Below are positions 48,603 to 57,628 of a stretch of DNA of 64,000 nucleotides, piece after piece. Under the pieces are notes generated by a model. The model saw nothing but the letters and a program-made list of their open reading frames with translations. It searched no databases and was not told the origin of the DNA. How positions within the stretch are numbered: position 1 is the first letter of the stretch; the number at the start of each line of letters is the position of its first letter. Source of the stretch: an uncultured Sphingorhabdus sp. Its GTDB lineage: Bacteria > Pseudomonadota > Alphaproteobacteria > Sphingomonadales > Sphingomonadaceae. Position numbers and translations under genes: made by a program. The stretch covers positions 1,364,001 to 1,428,000 of the forward strand of contig CANMXN010000001.1 in assembly GCA_947501885.1 (NCBI GenBank). The letters run 5' to 3'.

Positions 48603-48800
48603 AAAACAGCATGCACAGAAGCGCAAACAGCATTGTGCGCTCTAGGTCAAGTCACAAGGTGAAAATTTTTTAATTTTTTTGAAAATAATGCCTGCAACAA
48701 ATGAGAATAAACCCATATAGAAATAGCCCTATCATAGGATAGAGCTATATTCTGATGAACTATCGTAACGCATCGCCAATAGAAGCTGATAGCCTATGGT

Positions 48801-49079
48801 TTATTTGTTTAGGCGCAAACGCACTTCTTTGCCTGGTTTAAAATAAGGTGCGCGTTTAGCAGGAACATCAACCGATTCCCCCGTACGCGGGTTGCGGCCT
48901 TTGCGCGGCGCTCTCTCCCGAGTAGAAAATGCGCCAAAACCACGCAGTTCAACGCGGCCACCATCAGCCAAGCGTTCAATAATTTGGTTGAAGAAGATGT
49001 CGACAATTTTTTCGACTTCTTCCGCTTTCAACTCTGGATTTTCATTCTCTAACTTTTTTAAAAGTTCCGAACGTATCAT
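48801..49079 (-). CDS. ihfB: Integration host factor subunit beta
   Basis: This 92-residue DNA-bending protein of the HU/IHF family contains [24 protein letters not shown], the DNA-intercalating arm region, and ends [15 protein letters not shown]. As IHF-beta it dimerises with IHF-alpha and assists recombination, replication and transcription. Its place just downstream of rpsA is the common gammaproteobacterial and alphaproteobacterial order and supports IHF rather than HU. Confidence 0.93.
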   Translation of the reverse strand: MIRSELLKKLENENPELKAEEVEKIVDIFFNQIIERLADGGRVELRGFGAFSTRERAPRKGRNPRTGESVDVPAKRAPYFKPGKEVRLRLNK

Positions 49080-49243
49080 AGCAATTACCTTAATATTATC
49101 TGTGTGTGAGGTAAGCGAGCAAATTACTCAAGACTACAAGACTCAATAGACTAAGCATATGCTATTATATAAAAAATGCAATTTAAATATAATTTAGGCA
49201 CGTAAAATTACATTATACTGCATATTTTATACCAAATAAGCAA

Positions 49244-49273
49244 AATAAAACCCGCCATTCTCATGGCAGGTTT
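49244..49273 (-). terminator. Intrinsic terminator after rpsA
   Basis: On the minus strand, AAACCTGCCAT and ATGGCGGGTTT pair (one G-U) around a GAGA loop, followed by TTATTTT. It lies about 40 bases after the rpsA stop. Confidence 0.88.
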
Positions 49274-49310
49274 CATTGTTTTAGCTATGTAAGTCTCTCG
49301 ACTTATTAGA

Positions 49311-51011
49311 TTAATCATCTTTTCCTTTGAGAGCTTCACCTAGGATATCACCGAGGCTAGCACCAGAATCAGACGATCCATATTGTTCAACCGCTTGTTT
49401 CTCTTCAGCAAGCTGCAGAGCTTTGATAGAGAAGTTTGGTTTTTTCGAACGATCAAAACCAGCAACCATCGCATCAAACTTCTGCCCTACTTGGAAGCGA
49501 TCAGGACGTTGTTCATCACGGTCGCGGCCAAGATCAGTACGTTTAATAAAGCCTGTTGCGCCATCATCACCTGCTTGCACTTCAAGACCGCCTTCGCGTA
49601 CTTCAAGAACAGTAACAGTAACAGTCGCACCTTTCTTCAGGCCACTTGCAGAAGGAGCCGCCGCTGGTGCACCTTTTTCAAGTTGTTTAATGCCAAGCGA
49701 GATACGCTCTTTTTCGACATCAATATCAAGCACGATAGCTTTGACTTGTTCGCCTTTACGGTGCAAGTGAAGCGCATCTTCACCGCTGATACCCCACGCA
49801 ATATCAGACATGTGAACCATGCCATCAACATCATCTTCAAGGCCAATGAACAATCCAAATTCGGTAGCGTTTTTAACTTCGCCTTCAACCGTCGCACCAA
49901 CAGGGAATTTCTCTGCAAATGCTTCCCATGGGTTTGATTGCGCTTGTTTCAGACCCAATGAAATGCGACGTTTGTCGAGATCAACATCAAGAACCAACAC
50001 ATCCACTTCTTGGCTGGTCGATACAATCTTACCAGGGTGAACATTTTTCTTAGTCCAGCTCATTTCAGAAACGTGAACCAAACCTTCAATGCCAGGCTCT
50101 AGTTCAATGAAAGCACCATATTCGGTGATGTTGGTCACCGCACCAGATAGACGTGCGCCCACAGGATATTTGGCGACTGCATCTTCCCATGGATCACTTT
50201 CAAGCTGTTTCATACCAAGCGAAATGCGCTGTGTATCGCGGTTGATACGAACGATTTGTACCTTCACCGTATCACCAATGTTGATAATTTCAGATGGGTG
50301 CGTGATACGCTTATAGCTAATGTCGGTGACATGGAGCAAACCATCGATACCGCCAAGATCAACAAAGGCACCATAATCGGTGATGTTTTTAACAACACCT
50401 TCGATAATTTGGTCTTCAGCCAATGAATCGATAAGACCGCTGCGTTGTTCTGCACGAGTTTCTTCGAGGATAGCGCGGCGCGATACCACAATATTTCCGC
50501 GGCGACGGTCCATCTTCAAAATTTGGAACGGCTGGACAATATCCATCAAAGGACCAACGTCACGCACGGGGCGTACATCAACTTGGCTGCCAGGTAAGAA
50601 AGCCACAGCACCGCCAAGATCAACGGTAAAGCCGCCTTTTACGCGGCCAAAGATGGTTCCATCAACGCGGTTACCAGCTTCAAATTCACCTTCCAGCGTA
50701 TCCCAAGCGGCCTCGCGGCGTGCACGATCGCGTGATAACATGGCCTCGCCATTTACATTTTCAACGCGGTCGACATAAACTTCTACTTCATCACCAACAT
50801 TAAGATCAGCTTTCTGACCCGGTGATGCAAATTCACGCAGAGGCACACGGCCTTCTGCTTTTAGACCAACGTCAATAACGGCATGGTCGTTTTCAATAAG
50901 AGTGATGGTGCCTTTTACAACGCGGCCTTCGAAGCCTGCATCTGCACCGCCGAGCGATTCGTCTAATAATGCTGAAAAATCGTCACGGGTTGGGTTTGGC
51001 GATGTTGCCAT
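49311..51011 (-). CDS. rpsA: 30S ribosomal protein S1
   Basis: S1 is the large RNA-binding ribosomal protein needed to recruit many mRNAs. The 566 residues hold six S1/OB domains. The recognisable repeats include GVVKNITDYGAFVDLGGIDG, GAVTNITEYGAFIELEPGIE and GEVKNATEFGLFIGLEDDVD. The ATG at 51011, with AAGGA upstream, starts MATSPNPTRDDFSALLDES; the longer open frame adds 27 unsupported residues. It lies between cmk and ihfB as usual. Confidence 0.97.
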   Translation of the reverse strand: MATSPNPTRDDFSALLDESLGGADAGFEGRVVKGTITLIENDHAVIDVGLKAEGRVPLREFASPGQKADLNVGDEVEVYVDRVENVNGEAMLSRDRARREAAWDTLEGEFEAGNRVDGTIFGRVKGGFTVDLGGAVAFLPGSQVDVRPVRDVGPLMDIVQPFQILKMDRRRGNIVVSRRAILEETRAEQRSGLIDSLAEDQIIEGVVKNITDYGAFVDLGGIDGLLHVTDISYKRITHPSEIINIGDTVKVQIVRINRDTQRISLGMKQLESDPWEDAVAKYPVGARLSGAVTNITEYGAFIELEPGIEGLVHVSEMSWTKKNVHPGKIVSTSQEVDVLVLDVDLDKRRISLGLKQAQSNPWEAFAEKFPVGATVEGEVKNATEFGLFIGLEDDVDGMVHMSDIAWGISGEDALHLHRKGEQVKAIVLDIDVEKERISLGIKQLEKGAPAAAPSASGLKKGATVTVTVLEVREGGLEVQAGDDGATGFIKRTDLGRDRDEQRPDRFQVGQKFDAMVAGFDRSKKPNFSIKALQLAEEKQAVEQYGSSDSGASLGDILGEALKGKDD

Positions 51012-51223
51012 AGATATAATTCCTTCACACTCGCTTCTTGGTCGGTTGGTTTTTACGGTCATAATCAATAAAGCCTTGGCAGCCTCATGCACACCAAAAC
51101 ATTCTCCAAGCCTTTGATAATACAGATTATCGGCAAAAATTTTGCATCAAAAAAGCATAAGACCGACCCAGCGAATAAGGGCCTTAACCGCGCTTTCTAT
51201 CTGCTTGAAATGGACCAGAAATA

Positions 51224-51853
51224 TTATATCTGGTTTTGCAGTCTATCCTGTATCAGAGCAATTGCTTGTTGAACGGCGTCGCCTATAGCGAGATTTGTTG
51301 TATCTAGCAAGTGTGCATCTTGCGCGGGCTTTAACGGCGATGCACTACGTCCGCTATCACGTTCATCACGCGCTTTGATATCATCGAGCATTTGTTGCTC
51401 AGACACATTACGGCCACGTGCAACCATTTCTTTATGACGGCGCATAGCGCGAACCTCTGGTGACGCCGTAACGAACAGCTTTACATCCGCATCGGGTGCA
51501 ATCACTGTGCCAATATCACGCCCATCAAGCACCGCGCCGCCATCTTGATATGCGAAATTCTGCTGCCGCTCAAATAGAGCTTTACGCACAGCAGCATGCA
51601 CCGAGATACGGCTTGCAAGCGAACCAATATCCTCATCGCGGAGTCTGTCATCATCCAGCAGCACATCATCAAATCCGCAAGCCGCAAGCGCATCATCCTC
51701 ATTATCGGCATCACCGCCCTTATCAAGCAATGTCTTACCCACAGCACGATAGAGCAAACCCGTATCAAGTAGCGGCAAACCAAAATGCGCCGCCACTTTC
51801 TTGGCTATCGTGCCTTTGCCCGATGCCGTTGGCCCATCAATCGCTATAATCAT
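51224..51853 (-). CDS. cmk: Cytidylate kinase
   Basis: Cmk phosphorylates CMP and dCMP. The 209 residues begin IIAIDGPTASGKGTIAKKVA (P-loop) and contain FGLPLLDTGLLYRAVG, the substrate-binding DGRDIGTVIAPDADVKLFVTAS and a lid region with RDERDSGRSASPLKPA. It overlaps the small membrane-protein gene by four bases (ATGA) and precedes rpsA, a widespread order. Confidence 0.97.
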   Translation of the reverse strand: MIIAIDGPTASGKGTIAKKVAAHFGLPLLDTGLLYRAVGKTLLDKGGDADNEDDALAACGFDDVLLDDDRLRDEDIGSLASRISVHAAVRKALFERQQNFAYQDGGAVLDGRDIGTVIAPDADVKLFVTASPEVRAMRRHKEMVARGRNVSEQQMLDDIKARDERDSGRSASPLKPAQDAHLLDTTNLAIGDAVQQAIALIQDRLQNQI

Positions 51854-52131
51854 AATGTTTCAATATCCGCAGTTTTTCTGCGCGCCACAAGAGCTTTAGC
51901 AATACCAAAGACCGCAATAGTCATCCAAATGATTTCTAACACCATCGATGGCAGGTTAAAATTCACCGTGAGCGAGACCATCAACAAGATCGCGCCAATA
52001 AGATTAATGACATTAAACAATAGCAAATTCATTTCTTTGGTCAGATTGCTATAAGCATAGGCCGCAACAATGCAAAACATACCAACAAAGCCGATTATAT
52101 CAGCCGTAAAAGAGGATATATAATTGCTCAT
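51850..52131 (-). CDS. CBU_0592-family small membrane protein
   Basis: This 93-residue protein has three predicted membrane helices (DIIGFVGMFCIVAAYAY, LLFNVINLIGAILLMVS, MVLEIIWMTIAVFGIAKAL). The arrangement matches the small family named after Coxiella CBU_0592, whose function is unknown. Its stop overlaps the cmk start (ATGA). It starts two bases after the end of the large exported protein gene, so all are probably in one operon. Confidence 0.8.
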   Translation of the reverse strand: MSNYISSFTADIIGFVGMFCIVAAYAYSNLTKEMNLLLFNVINLIGAILLMVSLTVNFNLPSMVLEIIWMTIAVFGIAKALVARRKTADIETL

Positions 52132-52132
52132 A

Positions 52133-53521
52133 CTATCTTTCTAAATCTGCTAATATCAATTTGAAATTATGGACTAACCTTTGTTCATATACACCCAATC
52201 CATTTTTATCATCTAATATCTCTATTTTGCTAGCATAGTCCATATATAAATAGGCAATTTGCTTATATCGATTAGGCGCACGGTGCACTGGCGCTAGGTT
52301 CGCTGCATATTCAAGCATATCAAGAGCCTGAATGTAGGTCCCAATTATTCGATAATTTTCTTTTTCACTTAGAGTTTTTAAAGCATGGAACTTTGCCTTT
52401 GCTATGTAAAGGGCGACAAGATCGTCATTGGTTTTAAAACCTCTTCTAATACCATCTTTATAAGTTAAAGGATCGGATAAGTCTCCTCCACTATTTCGAA
52501 ACCAGTGCGTCAACGCAACGGCGTAATGAAATGCGCTACCATCAAATCTTTTGGATTGTTTAGGGTCATAGCTTAGGAAATTTTCATGCGCCTTGTTGCG
52601 CCAATAATTGAGGGATTCAATAAAGATATCCTCGTCATCCTCTTGCTCAATTTCTATTAATAATTCTTTATTATGTTTAGGAATTCCTTCATCATAATCA
52701 TGCCAATTCTGGCTCACAAAATCACCAGCCTGTTCATAAGCCTTCAATTTCTCTGGAGATATACTATCGACCTTAAAAATATCCTCTTCCCAAACCAGTT
52801 GTCCAAAACCCAAACGCATATTGTAGATGCGGTAAAGCATATCTTGCACAGTCAGATAATCACGATATTCAGGAATAAAATGCCGTTTAATGACGGATTT
52901 CATGGTTTCCATTTCTTCAACTTTAGTGTGAAAAAATCGATGATGATATAATGCTGGCCGTAGCAAAATTTCAGCACGCTCTAAAAATACAGTGTCTCCA
53001 TAAAATTCAGCGGCTTCAAGATAAAAGCCTGCAAGCCAATGCGAACTACTCTGTTTAATGATCTCTTGGAATACCGTAATTTGCTTATCCAAATTTCGCT
53101 GCGTCTTTTTCTTAACCTTACCATATTTTTGTTTATCAAATTGCGCTTCATTCCACGCTGATAGAACAGCATCCCATCGCACTTGGTAAATTATACCCCT
53201 ATCCTGAGAGAGATTATCTGGCACAAAGGATTTATCTTCAAAATATTGCAAGACCGCTGCTGTACTGGTACGTGAACCATACGCAAAATGCCAATCAAGC
53301 AGGCCTCTAGTTATTAATTGGATGCGTTCACAGCCATCGCTTTCAAATCGCGATCTATAACTTTGCGGAATGGGATTTTTTTCAATATTATTTGTTTCCG
53401 TTTCATCCCCTGACCAGCGAGTTGCAACTGTAGTACAAATTATATAATCATCTTGAGCATGTGCATTAAGGGTAGAAAAAACCATCAAAAATACACATGA
53501 TAAATATGATGTATAACGCAT
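52133..53521 (-). CDS. Large exported protein of unknown function
   Basis: This 462-residue protein has a clear signal peptide (MRYTSYLSCVFLMVFSTLNAHAQ) and a mostly helical body. TPR-like stretches such as HWLAGFYLEAAEFYGDTVFL and EKENYRIIGTYIQALDMLEYA are visible, and cysteines lie only near the N-terminus. I recognise no family and find no catalytic motif. It lies three bases after aroA and two bases before the small membrane-protein gene, embedded in the conserved aroA-cmk-rpsA block, where it looks like a lineage-specific insertion. Confidence 0.7.
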   Translation of the reverse strand: MRYTSYLSCVFLMVFSTLNAHAQDDYIICTTVATRWSGDETETNNIEKNPIPQSYRSRFESDGCERIQLITRGLLDWHFAYGSRTSTAAVLQYFEDKSFVPDNLSQDRGIIYQVRWDAVLSAWNEAQFDKQKYGKVKKKTQRNLDKQITVFQEIIKQSSSHWLAGFYLEAAEFYGDTVFLERAEILLRPALYHHRFFHTKVEEMETMKSVIKRHFIPEYRDYLTVQDMLYRIYNMRLGFGQLVWEEDIFKVDSISPEKLKAYEQAGDFVSQNWHDYDEGIPKHNKELLIEIEQEDDEDIFIESLNYWRNKAHENFLSYDPKQSKRFDGSAFHYAVALTHWFRNSGGDLSDPLTYKDGIRRGFKTNDDLVALYIAKAKFHALKTLSEKENYRIIGTYIQALDMLEYAANLAPVHRAPNRYKQIAYLYMDYASKIEILDDKNGLGVYEQRLVHNFKLILADLER

Positions 53522-53524
53522 TGC

Positions 53525-54850
53525 TTATTCCTTAGATTGCAGCTCTTTTAGCATATCTTCAAAGCTCGGGAAACTGGTACGCACTGGGGTCATATCATCG
53601 ATATGAACACCGCCATCGGTCACTTGACCAGTGATAGCAAAGCTCATCGCAATACGGTGATCGAGCGCGGTTTTAATGGTGGTATTGCTACCTCTTAACA
53701 TAGCACCACCGCTACCCATAATTATCAAACCATCGGGCGTTTCTTCTAATGCAACGCCTAGTGATTTCAGCCCCTCGGCCATAAGCGCTAATCTATCGCT
53801 CTCTTTCACGCGCAGTTCATCTAGGCCGCTGGTGCGCGTTACACCATGTGCCATTGCAGCGGCGACAAAGAATATCGGAAATTCATCTATCATGCTGGGG
53901 ACCACATCGGCAGGAACAGTGATAGCTTTCAATTTACTATGACGCACATGGATATCAGCTACATCCTCGCCGCCGACTGTTCGCTCGTTCAGTAATTCTA
54001 AATCACCACCCATTTTCTTGAGTATGGCGAATATACCCGTGCGCGTTGAGTTCATGCCGACATTTTCTACCACGACATCGCTGCCTTCGGTAATCAGCGC
54101 TGCTACCACTGGAAAAGCAGCCGATGAAGGATCGCCTGGAACAGTGATATTTTGTGGTTGTAATTCTGCTTCACCGCGTAATTTTATCACCCTTGCGCCA
54201 TCCTCGCGGATCGTAATACGCACATCAGCACCAAAACCTATGAGCATCCTCTCGCTATGATCGCGCGTTAGGGTTGGTTCGATGACGGTGGTAACGCCTG
54301 CACTATTTAATCCTGCGAGAAGCACTGCACTTTTTACCTGCGCCGAGGCCACAGGTAATTCATATGTGATCGCCAATGCAGGTACCACACCGCGCACCAT
54401 CGCCGGCAATGTCCCGTCTGGGCTAGTGGTAAAGCTTGCTCCGCACATAGATAGTGGGTCCGTCACCCTAGCCATTGGCCGCGAAGAGAGCGATGCATCG
54501 CCTGTAAAGGTCACCATTATATCATGACTAGCAACGAGTCCCATCAAAAGGCGTGTTGATGTGCCGCTATTGCCCAGATCAAGCGCCGCCTTTGGCTGCA
54601 TCAATCCGCCCACACCAACACCTGTAACGCTCCACACTGCATCGTCATCGCGCACAATATCAGCTCCCATAGAGCGCATTGCCGCTGCGGTGGCCAGAAC
54701 ATCCTCCCCCTCAAGTAAACCCTCAATGCTACTGGTGCCGATAGCGAGCGAGGCAAATATGATCGCACGGTGTGAAATAGATTTATCACCAGGCACACGG
54801 ATTTTGCCGCTTAACGGGCCAACAGGCTTAAAGAATGATGCTTGTGTCAT
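53525..54850 (-). CDS. aroA: 3-phosphoshikimate 1-carboxyvinyltransferase (EPSP synthase)
   Basis: AroA transfers the enolpyruvyl group of PEP to shikimate-3-phosphate in chorismate synthesis. The sequence has IRVPGDKSISHRAIIFASLA, DLGNSGTSTRLLMGL, LSSRPMARV, LTRDHSERML and LRVKESDRL. The ATG at 54850 gives 441 residues and begins close to the conserved core. An in-frame ATG at 54889 adds 13 basic residues and cannot be excluded, as neither has a clear ribosome binding site. It heads a probable operon of aroA, an unknown gene, a small membrane protein and cmk. Confidence 0.96.
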   Translation of the reverse strand: MTQASFFKPVGPLSGKIRVPGDKSISHRAIIFASLAIGTSSIEGLLEGEDVLATAAAMRSMGADIVRDDDAVWSVTGVGVGGLMQPKAALDLGNSGTSTRLLMGLVASHDIMVTFTGDASLSSRPMARVTDPLSMCGASFTTSPDGTLPAMVRGVVPALAITYELPVASAQVKSAVLLAGLNSAGVTTVIEPTLTRDHSERMLIGFGADVRITIREDGARVIKLRGEAELQPQNITVPGDPSSAAFPVVAALITEGSDVVVENVGMNSTRTGIFAILKKMGGDLELLNERTVGGEDVADIHVRHSKLKAITVPADVVPSMIDEFPIFFVAAAMAHGVTRTSGLDELRVKESDRLALMAEGLKSLGVALEETPDGLIIMGSGGAMLRGSNTTIKTALDHRIAMSFAITGQVTDGGVHIDDMTPVRTSFPSFEDMLKELQSKE

Positions 54851-55036
54851 GCGCTTGCTTTGCTGTTTCTTGGGTCTTAAGTCAATCATGATAGATAATT
54901 AATTCGTATCAAATGATGATAAAAATAATCAAAATCAAAGACAGTTTTTGACAGATGCGTTTTGCTGCGGTAATGGCGGCGCAACTATAGCGAATCTATA
55001 TATCGCACACATAATTTTTGGAAAGGTTGGCCACAC

Positions 55037-55366
55037 ATGGTGAAGGCTGAATGGGGAACAAAACGGACATGTCCAAAATGCGGCAACCGTTTCTATGATT
55101 TGGGTAATGACAGCCCTGTAGAATGCATCACGCCAGATTGCGGTGAGAGCTGGGAACCCGAACCCGTATTAAAATCAAAACAACCGCTGCCTTATGAAGA
55201 AAATAAGAAAGAAGGCGATGCCGATCTTGCGGGTGATGATGATTTGGACATTGATGTTGATGCGGTTGACGCCAATGACTCTCCCGATAATGATGTTGAT
55301 CTTGGTGGTGATGAAGAAATTGTTGTTACCAAAACAACCGACAATGATGAGAAAGAAGAAACCTAA
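55037..55366 (+). CDS. TIGR02300 family zinc-ribbon protein
   Basis: This 109-residue alphaproteobacterial family protein starts MVKAEWGTKRTCPKCGNRFY. Four cysteines (CPKC and CITPDC) form a probable zinc ribbon; the remaining 65 residues are strongly acidic and low in complexity (DDDLDIDVDAVDAND). The function is unknown. It is divergent from aroA and directly precedes tRNA-Ala, the usual order in alphaproteobacteria. AAAGG stands upstream of the ATG. Confidence 0.93.
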   Translation: MVKAEWGTKRTCPKCGNRFYDLGNDSPVECITPDCGESWEPEPVLKSKQPLPYEENKKEGDADLAGDDDLDIDVDAVDANDSPDNDVDLGGDEEIVVTKTTDNDEKEET

Positions 55367-55367
55367 G

Positions 55368-55388
55368 ACGGTTTACCAGACCGTTTTA
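55368..55388 (+). terminator. Possible weak terminator after the TIGR02300 gene
   Basis: ACGGT (55368-55372) and ACCGT (55380-55384) pair around a seven-base loop and are followed by TTT. The stem has only five pairs, so efficiency is doubtful. Confidence 0.4.
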
Positions 55389-55434
55389 TAATCGTGAAAG
55401 CGATTGCAGTGCGCAAAACCCATGCGCACCATAT

Positions 55435-55510
55435 GGGGCCTTAGCTCAGCTGGTAGAGCGCTTCGCTGGCAGCGAAGAGGTCAGGGGTTCGACTCCCCTA
55501 GGCTCCACCA
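55435..55510 (+). tRNA. tRNA-Ala (anticodon GGC)
   Basis: The cloverleaf is intact: acceptor GGGGCCT/AGGCTCC with the alanine-identity G3-U70 pair, D-arm GCTCAGCTGGTAGAGC, anticodon loop CTGGCAG, T-loop GGTTCGACTCC and encoded CCA. It is 76 bases long. Its 3' end is the left boundary of the genomic island, and the serine recombinase gene reads into it from the other strand. Confidence 0.97.
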
Positions 55511-57026
55511 TTCTGCTTTTGAGGTTTGAAAAGTCATCTAAAGCCTTGAAAGGTATAGATATTTTAGGCGTTCGATACCCTGTTTTACGGCTATAGGCCA
55601 AATTGTCCAAAAAGGTCAGTTTTAGCACTGTCCGCTTCTCTTGAAATGTGCCCTTAGCCCATATCTTATGCGGGTTTGCAAGAAATGTCATAGCGCGTTC
55701 GAACATCTCCTCGAAGGGGGTCTGTGATTCACCGTTAGAATCACATTTTTCAGCTAGTTTTAACTTTTTCGACTCTAGCTTTTTCAAATGATCTTCATAA
55801 GTCCCGACAAGCCTATCACTATCTGTGTTCATAATTCGATCCAAAAGCTTCTGTATTTGCTTTTCAAGCTTAATAAGCTCCTGCTTTATTGACTGCACCA
55901 TAGTAATGCCTTGCCTGCCCTGATAGTCCCAGAGGTCTCTGAACATTTTAGAAGCAATGCTGAATAATTGTGTTGTCGGTTCTAATGAAGCAAGAATGGC
56001 TTCAAACTCTTGTTCCATCACATCACGGCGGATGGACTTACCCTTGCTCTCACAATGATTATATCTGCACAGATAATATGGGTGGAGTTTCCCAGTTGAA
56101 CTTTTCGACCAGCAAGCCGTTAAAGGCCGATCACAATCACCGCAGACTACAAAACCGCGTAAAGGGAAATCCTCCTTTACATCGGGGCGTGTTTTGACCA
56201 ATGGCTTGCCAACAAGCCGCTCTTGTATCTTGAGATATGTCTCATAAGAGATAAGCCCTTCATGCTTACCCTTACGCATGGATATATCCCATTCTTGATT
56301 CTCAATAAAACCAGCATACATCGGGCACTTCAATATATCCGTCACACGTTGATAACGAACATCCCCATAGCTATCCCTTGGAAAATGTGGATAGCCCTCT
56401 AAGAAACGTTTTACATCCGCTTGGGTTTGCAATCGTCCCGATGCATAACCTTCCAATGCTTCTTTAACCATGGTTGCTACTGGCTCGCTAGGAGTAATAA
56501 GTTTGCCATATTCAGCTGTCTTTTGATAGACATAGCCAACAGGCGCACGAAACACCCAAAAGCCTTGTTCTAATCTGGCTTTCATCTTTTGAACGGTTTG
56601 GCGTCTATTCTGCAATCGCTCCAATTGACCTTGTGCTGCAAAGACGGTTTCAACAAATTCACCCTCTGGCGTATCTTCAAAGCGAAAGTTTAGACATTCT
56701 GGTAGCGCATTATATTGCGCCAAGGTCTTCTTAAGTTTGAAGTGAAAAATGGTATCACGAGCAAAGCGCTTCAAATCATCAAATATAACAACCATATTCT
56801 CATCAGGATGCTGCGATAAGAAATTTAAAAGCTTTACCATGCCGGGACGCTTCATAAAGTCACCGCCGCCCGACACATCATCAGGAAACACTTCTAAGAC
56901 TTCATAGCCTTTACCTTGCGCATATTGGCGACAACGATGCTCTTGTGAATCTAAACCACTACCATCAATAGTCTGGCGTTTTGATGATACGCGGCAATAA
57001 ATGAGCGCATATTGAACCTTATTCAT
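55446..57026 (-). CDS. Large serine recombinase (site-specific integrase)
   Basis: This protein of about 526 residues has three domains in order. A resolvase-type catalytic domain has the nucleophile serine in YCRVSSKRQ, then KRPGMVKLLNFL and FDDLKRFARD. A recombinase domain covers roughly residues 165-260. A zinc ribbon (VCGDCDRPLTACWS and YLCRYNHCESKG) leads into a coiled-coil C-terminal part. The ATG at 57026 is preferred because AAGGAG is seven bases upstream; the ATG at 57032 is only one base from it. The final 20 or so residues (VEPRGVEPLTSSLPAKRSTS) are the antisense of tRNA-Ala, so the gene crosses the attachment site. It overlaps the small acidic gene upstream by eight bases. Confidence 0.95.
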   Translation of the reverse strand: MNKVQYALIYCRVSSKRQTIDGSGLDSQEHRCRQYAQGKGYEVLEVFPDDVSGGGDFMKRPGMVKLLNFLSQHPDENMVVIFDDLKRFARDTIFHFKLKKTLAQYNALPECLNFRFEDTPEGEFVETVFAAQGQLERLQNRRQTVQKMKARLEQGFWVFRAPVGYVYQKTAEYGKLITPSEPVATMVKEALEGYASGRLQTQADVKRFLEGYPHFPRDSYGDVRYQRVTDILKCPMYAGFIENQEWDISMRKGKHEGLISYETYLKIQERLVGKPLVKTRPDVKEDFPLRGFVVCGDCDRPLTACWSKSSTGKLHPYYLCRYNHCESKGKSIRRDVMEQEFEAILASLEPTTQLFSIASKMFRDLWDYQGRQGITMVQSIKQELIKLEKQIQKLLDRIMNTDSDRLVGTYEDHLKKLESKKLKLAEKCDSNGESQTPFEEMFERAMTFLANPHKIWAKGTFQEKRTVLKLTFLDNLAYSRKTGYRTPKISIPFKALDDFSNLKSRMVEPRGVEPLTSSLPAKRSTS

Positions 57027-57297
57027 GGTCATACTCCTTATGAGCGGTTTTATTATCCGAATCTATCAAATGAAGATTATCTTCATTACATTTTTGAAAC
57101 TCTTGAACCAATCTATCCACAGCTTCCATGCCATAACCCATCATGACGAAAGACTTCATGATATTAAAGAGTGTTTCCAATAGCTCTAATTTCTGTTCTT
57201 CAGATAAATCATCTTCATCATCCAGCATATCCATATAGTCAGAAGCGCATGGCTGCGCTCCATTCTTGGCCGCTTTATTAAATTCATTACCATCCAT
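57019..57297 (-). CDS. Small acidic protein coupled to the serine recombinase
   Basis: This 92-residue acidic protein contains DMLDDEDDLSEEQKLELLETL and the amphipathic helix FNIMKSFVMMGYGMEAVDRLVQEF; the C-terminal third is polar and disordered. The ATG at 57297 stands seven bases after AAGGAG, the same spacing as for the recombinase; an ATG at 57303 is too close. Its stop lies inside the recombinase start region (overlap of eight bases), so translation is coupled. I recognise no family. A role as recombinase partner or directionality factor is an inference from position alone. Confidence 0.75.
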   Translation of the reverse strand: MDGNEFNKAAKNGAQPCASDYMDMLDDEDDLSEEQKLELLETLFNIMKSFVMMGYGMEAVDRLVQEFQKCNEDNLHLIDSDNKTAHKEYDHE

Positions 57298-57628
57298 TTG
57301 CATGCTCCTTTCAATCTGCAAAGGCAGATATATATGAGGCATGGTTACCAAAGATATGTTTGAAAATGGAGGTTATGGATAGGAAACATATGTGCCCTAT
57401 CTATGCATTAGCAATCTATGCAATGCGCATTTCTGAAATGCTCTAATAATGTTAGTTTGTTTGAGATGGTCTGAGAATATCAATTATAAAATAATCAGGT
57501 CCAATCTGCCCCCACTGATCACTTGTGTAATCTATGTTACTTAACCGCTATGCCTCACACGAGCGCCAAATGATCACAAATCATGTATAACTTCATTACA
57601 TCATCTCAAAGTTAAGACTTTCTTAATT
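57298..57628. other. AT-rich gap between the recombinase unit and the Fic gene
   Basis: These 331 bases separate the 3' end of the Fic gene from the small acidic gene and should contain the promoter of the recombinase unit on the minus strand. I see no frame with a ribosome binding site and no strong hairpin. Confidence 0.4.

Noticed and set aside
48700-48760. Hairpin ATAGCCCTATC/GGATAGAGCTAT as a terminator of ihfB
   Set aside because: The stem is interrupted and lacks a T run on either strand.
49383-49937. Plus-strand open frame inside rpsA
   Set aside because: Antisense of the S1 repeats; Phe/Asn-rich product with no domain.
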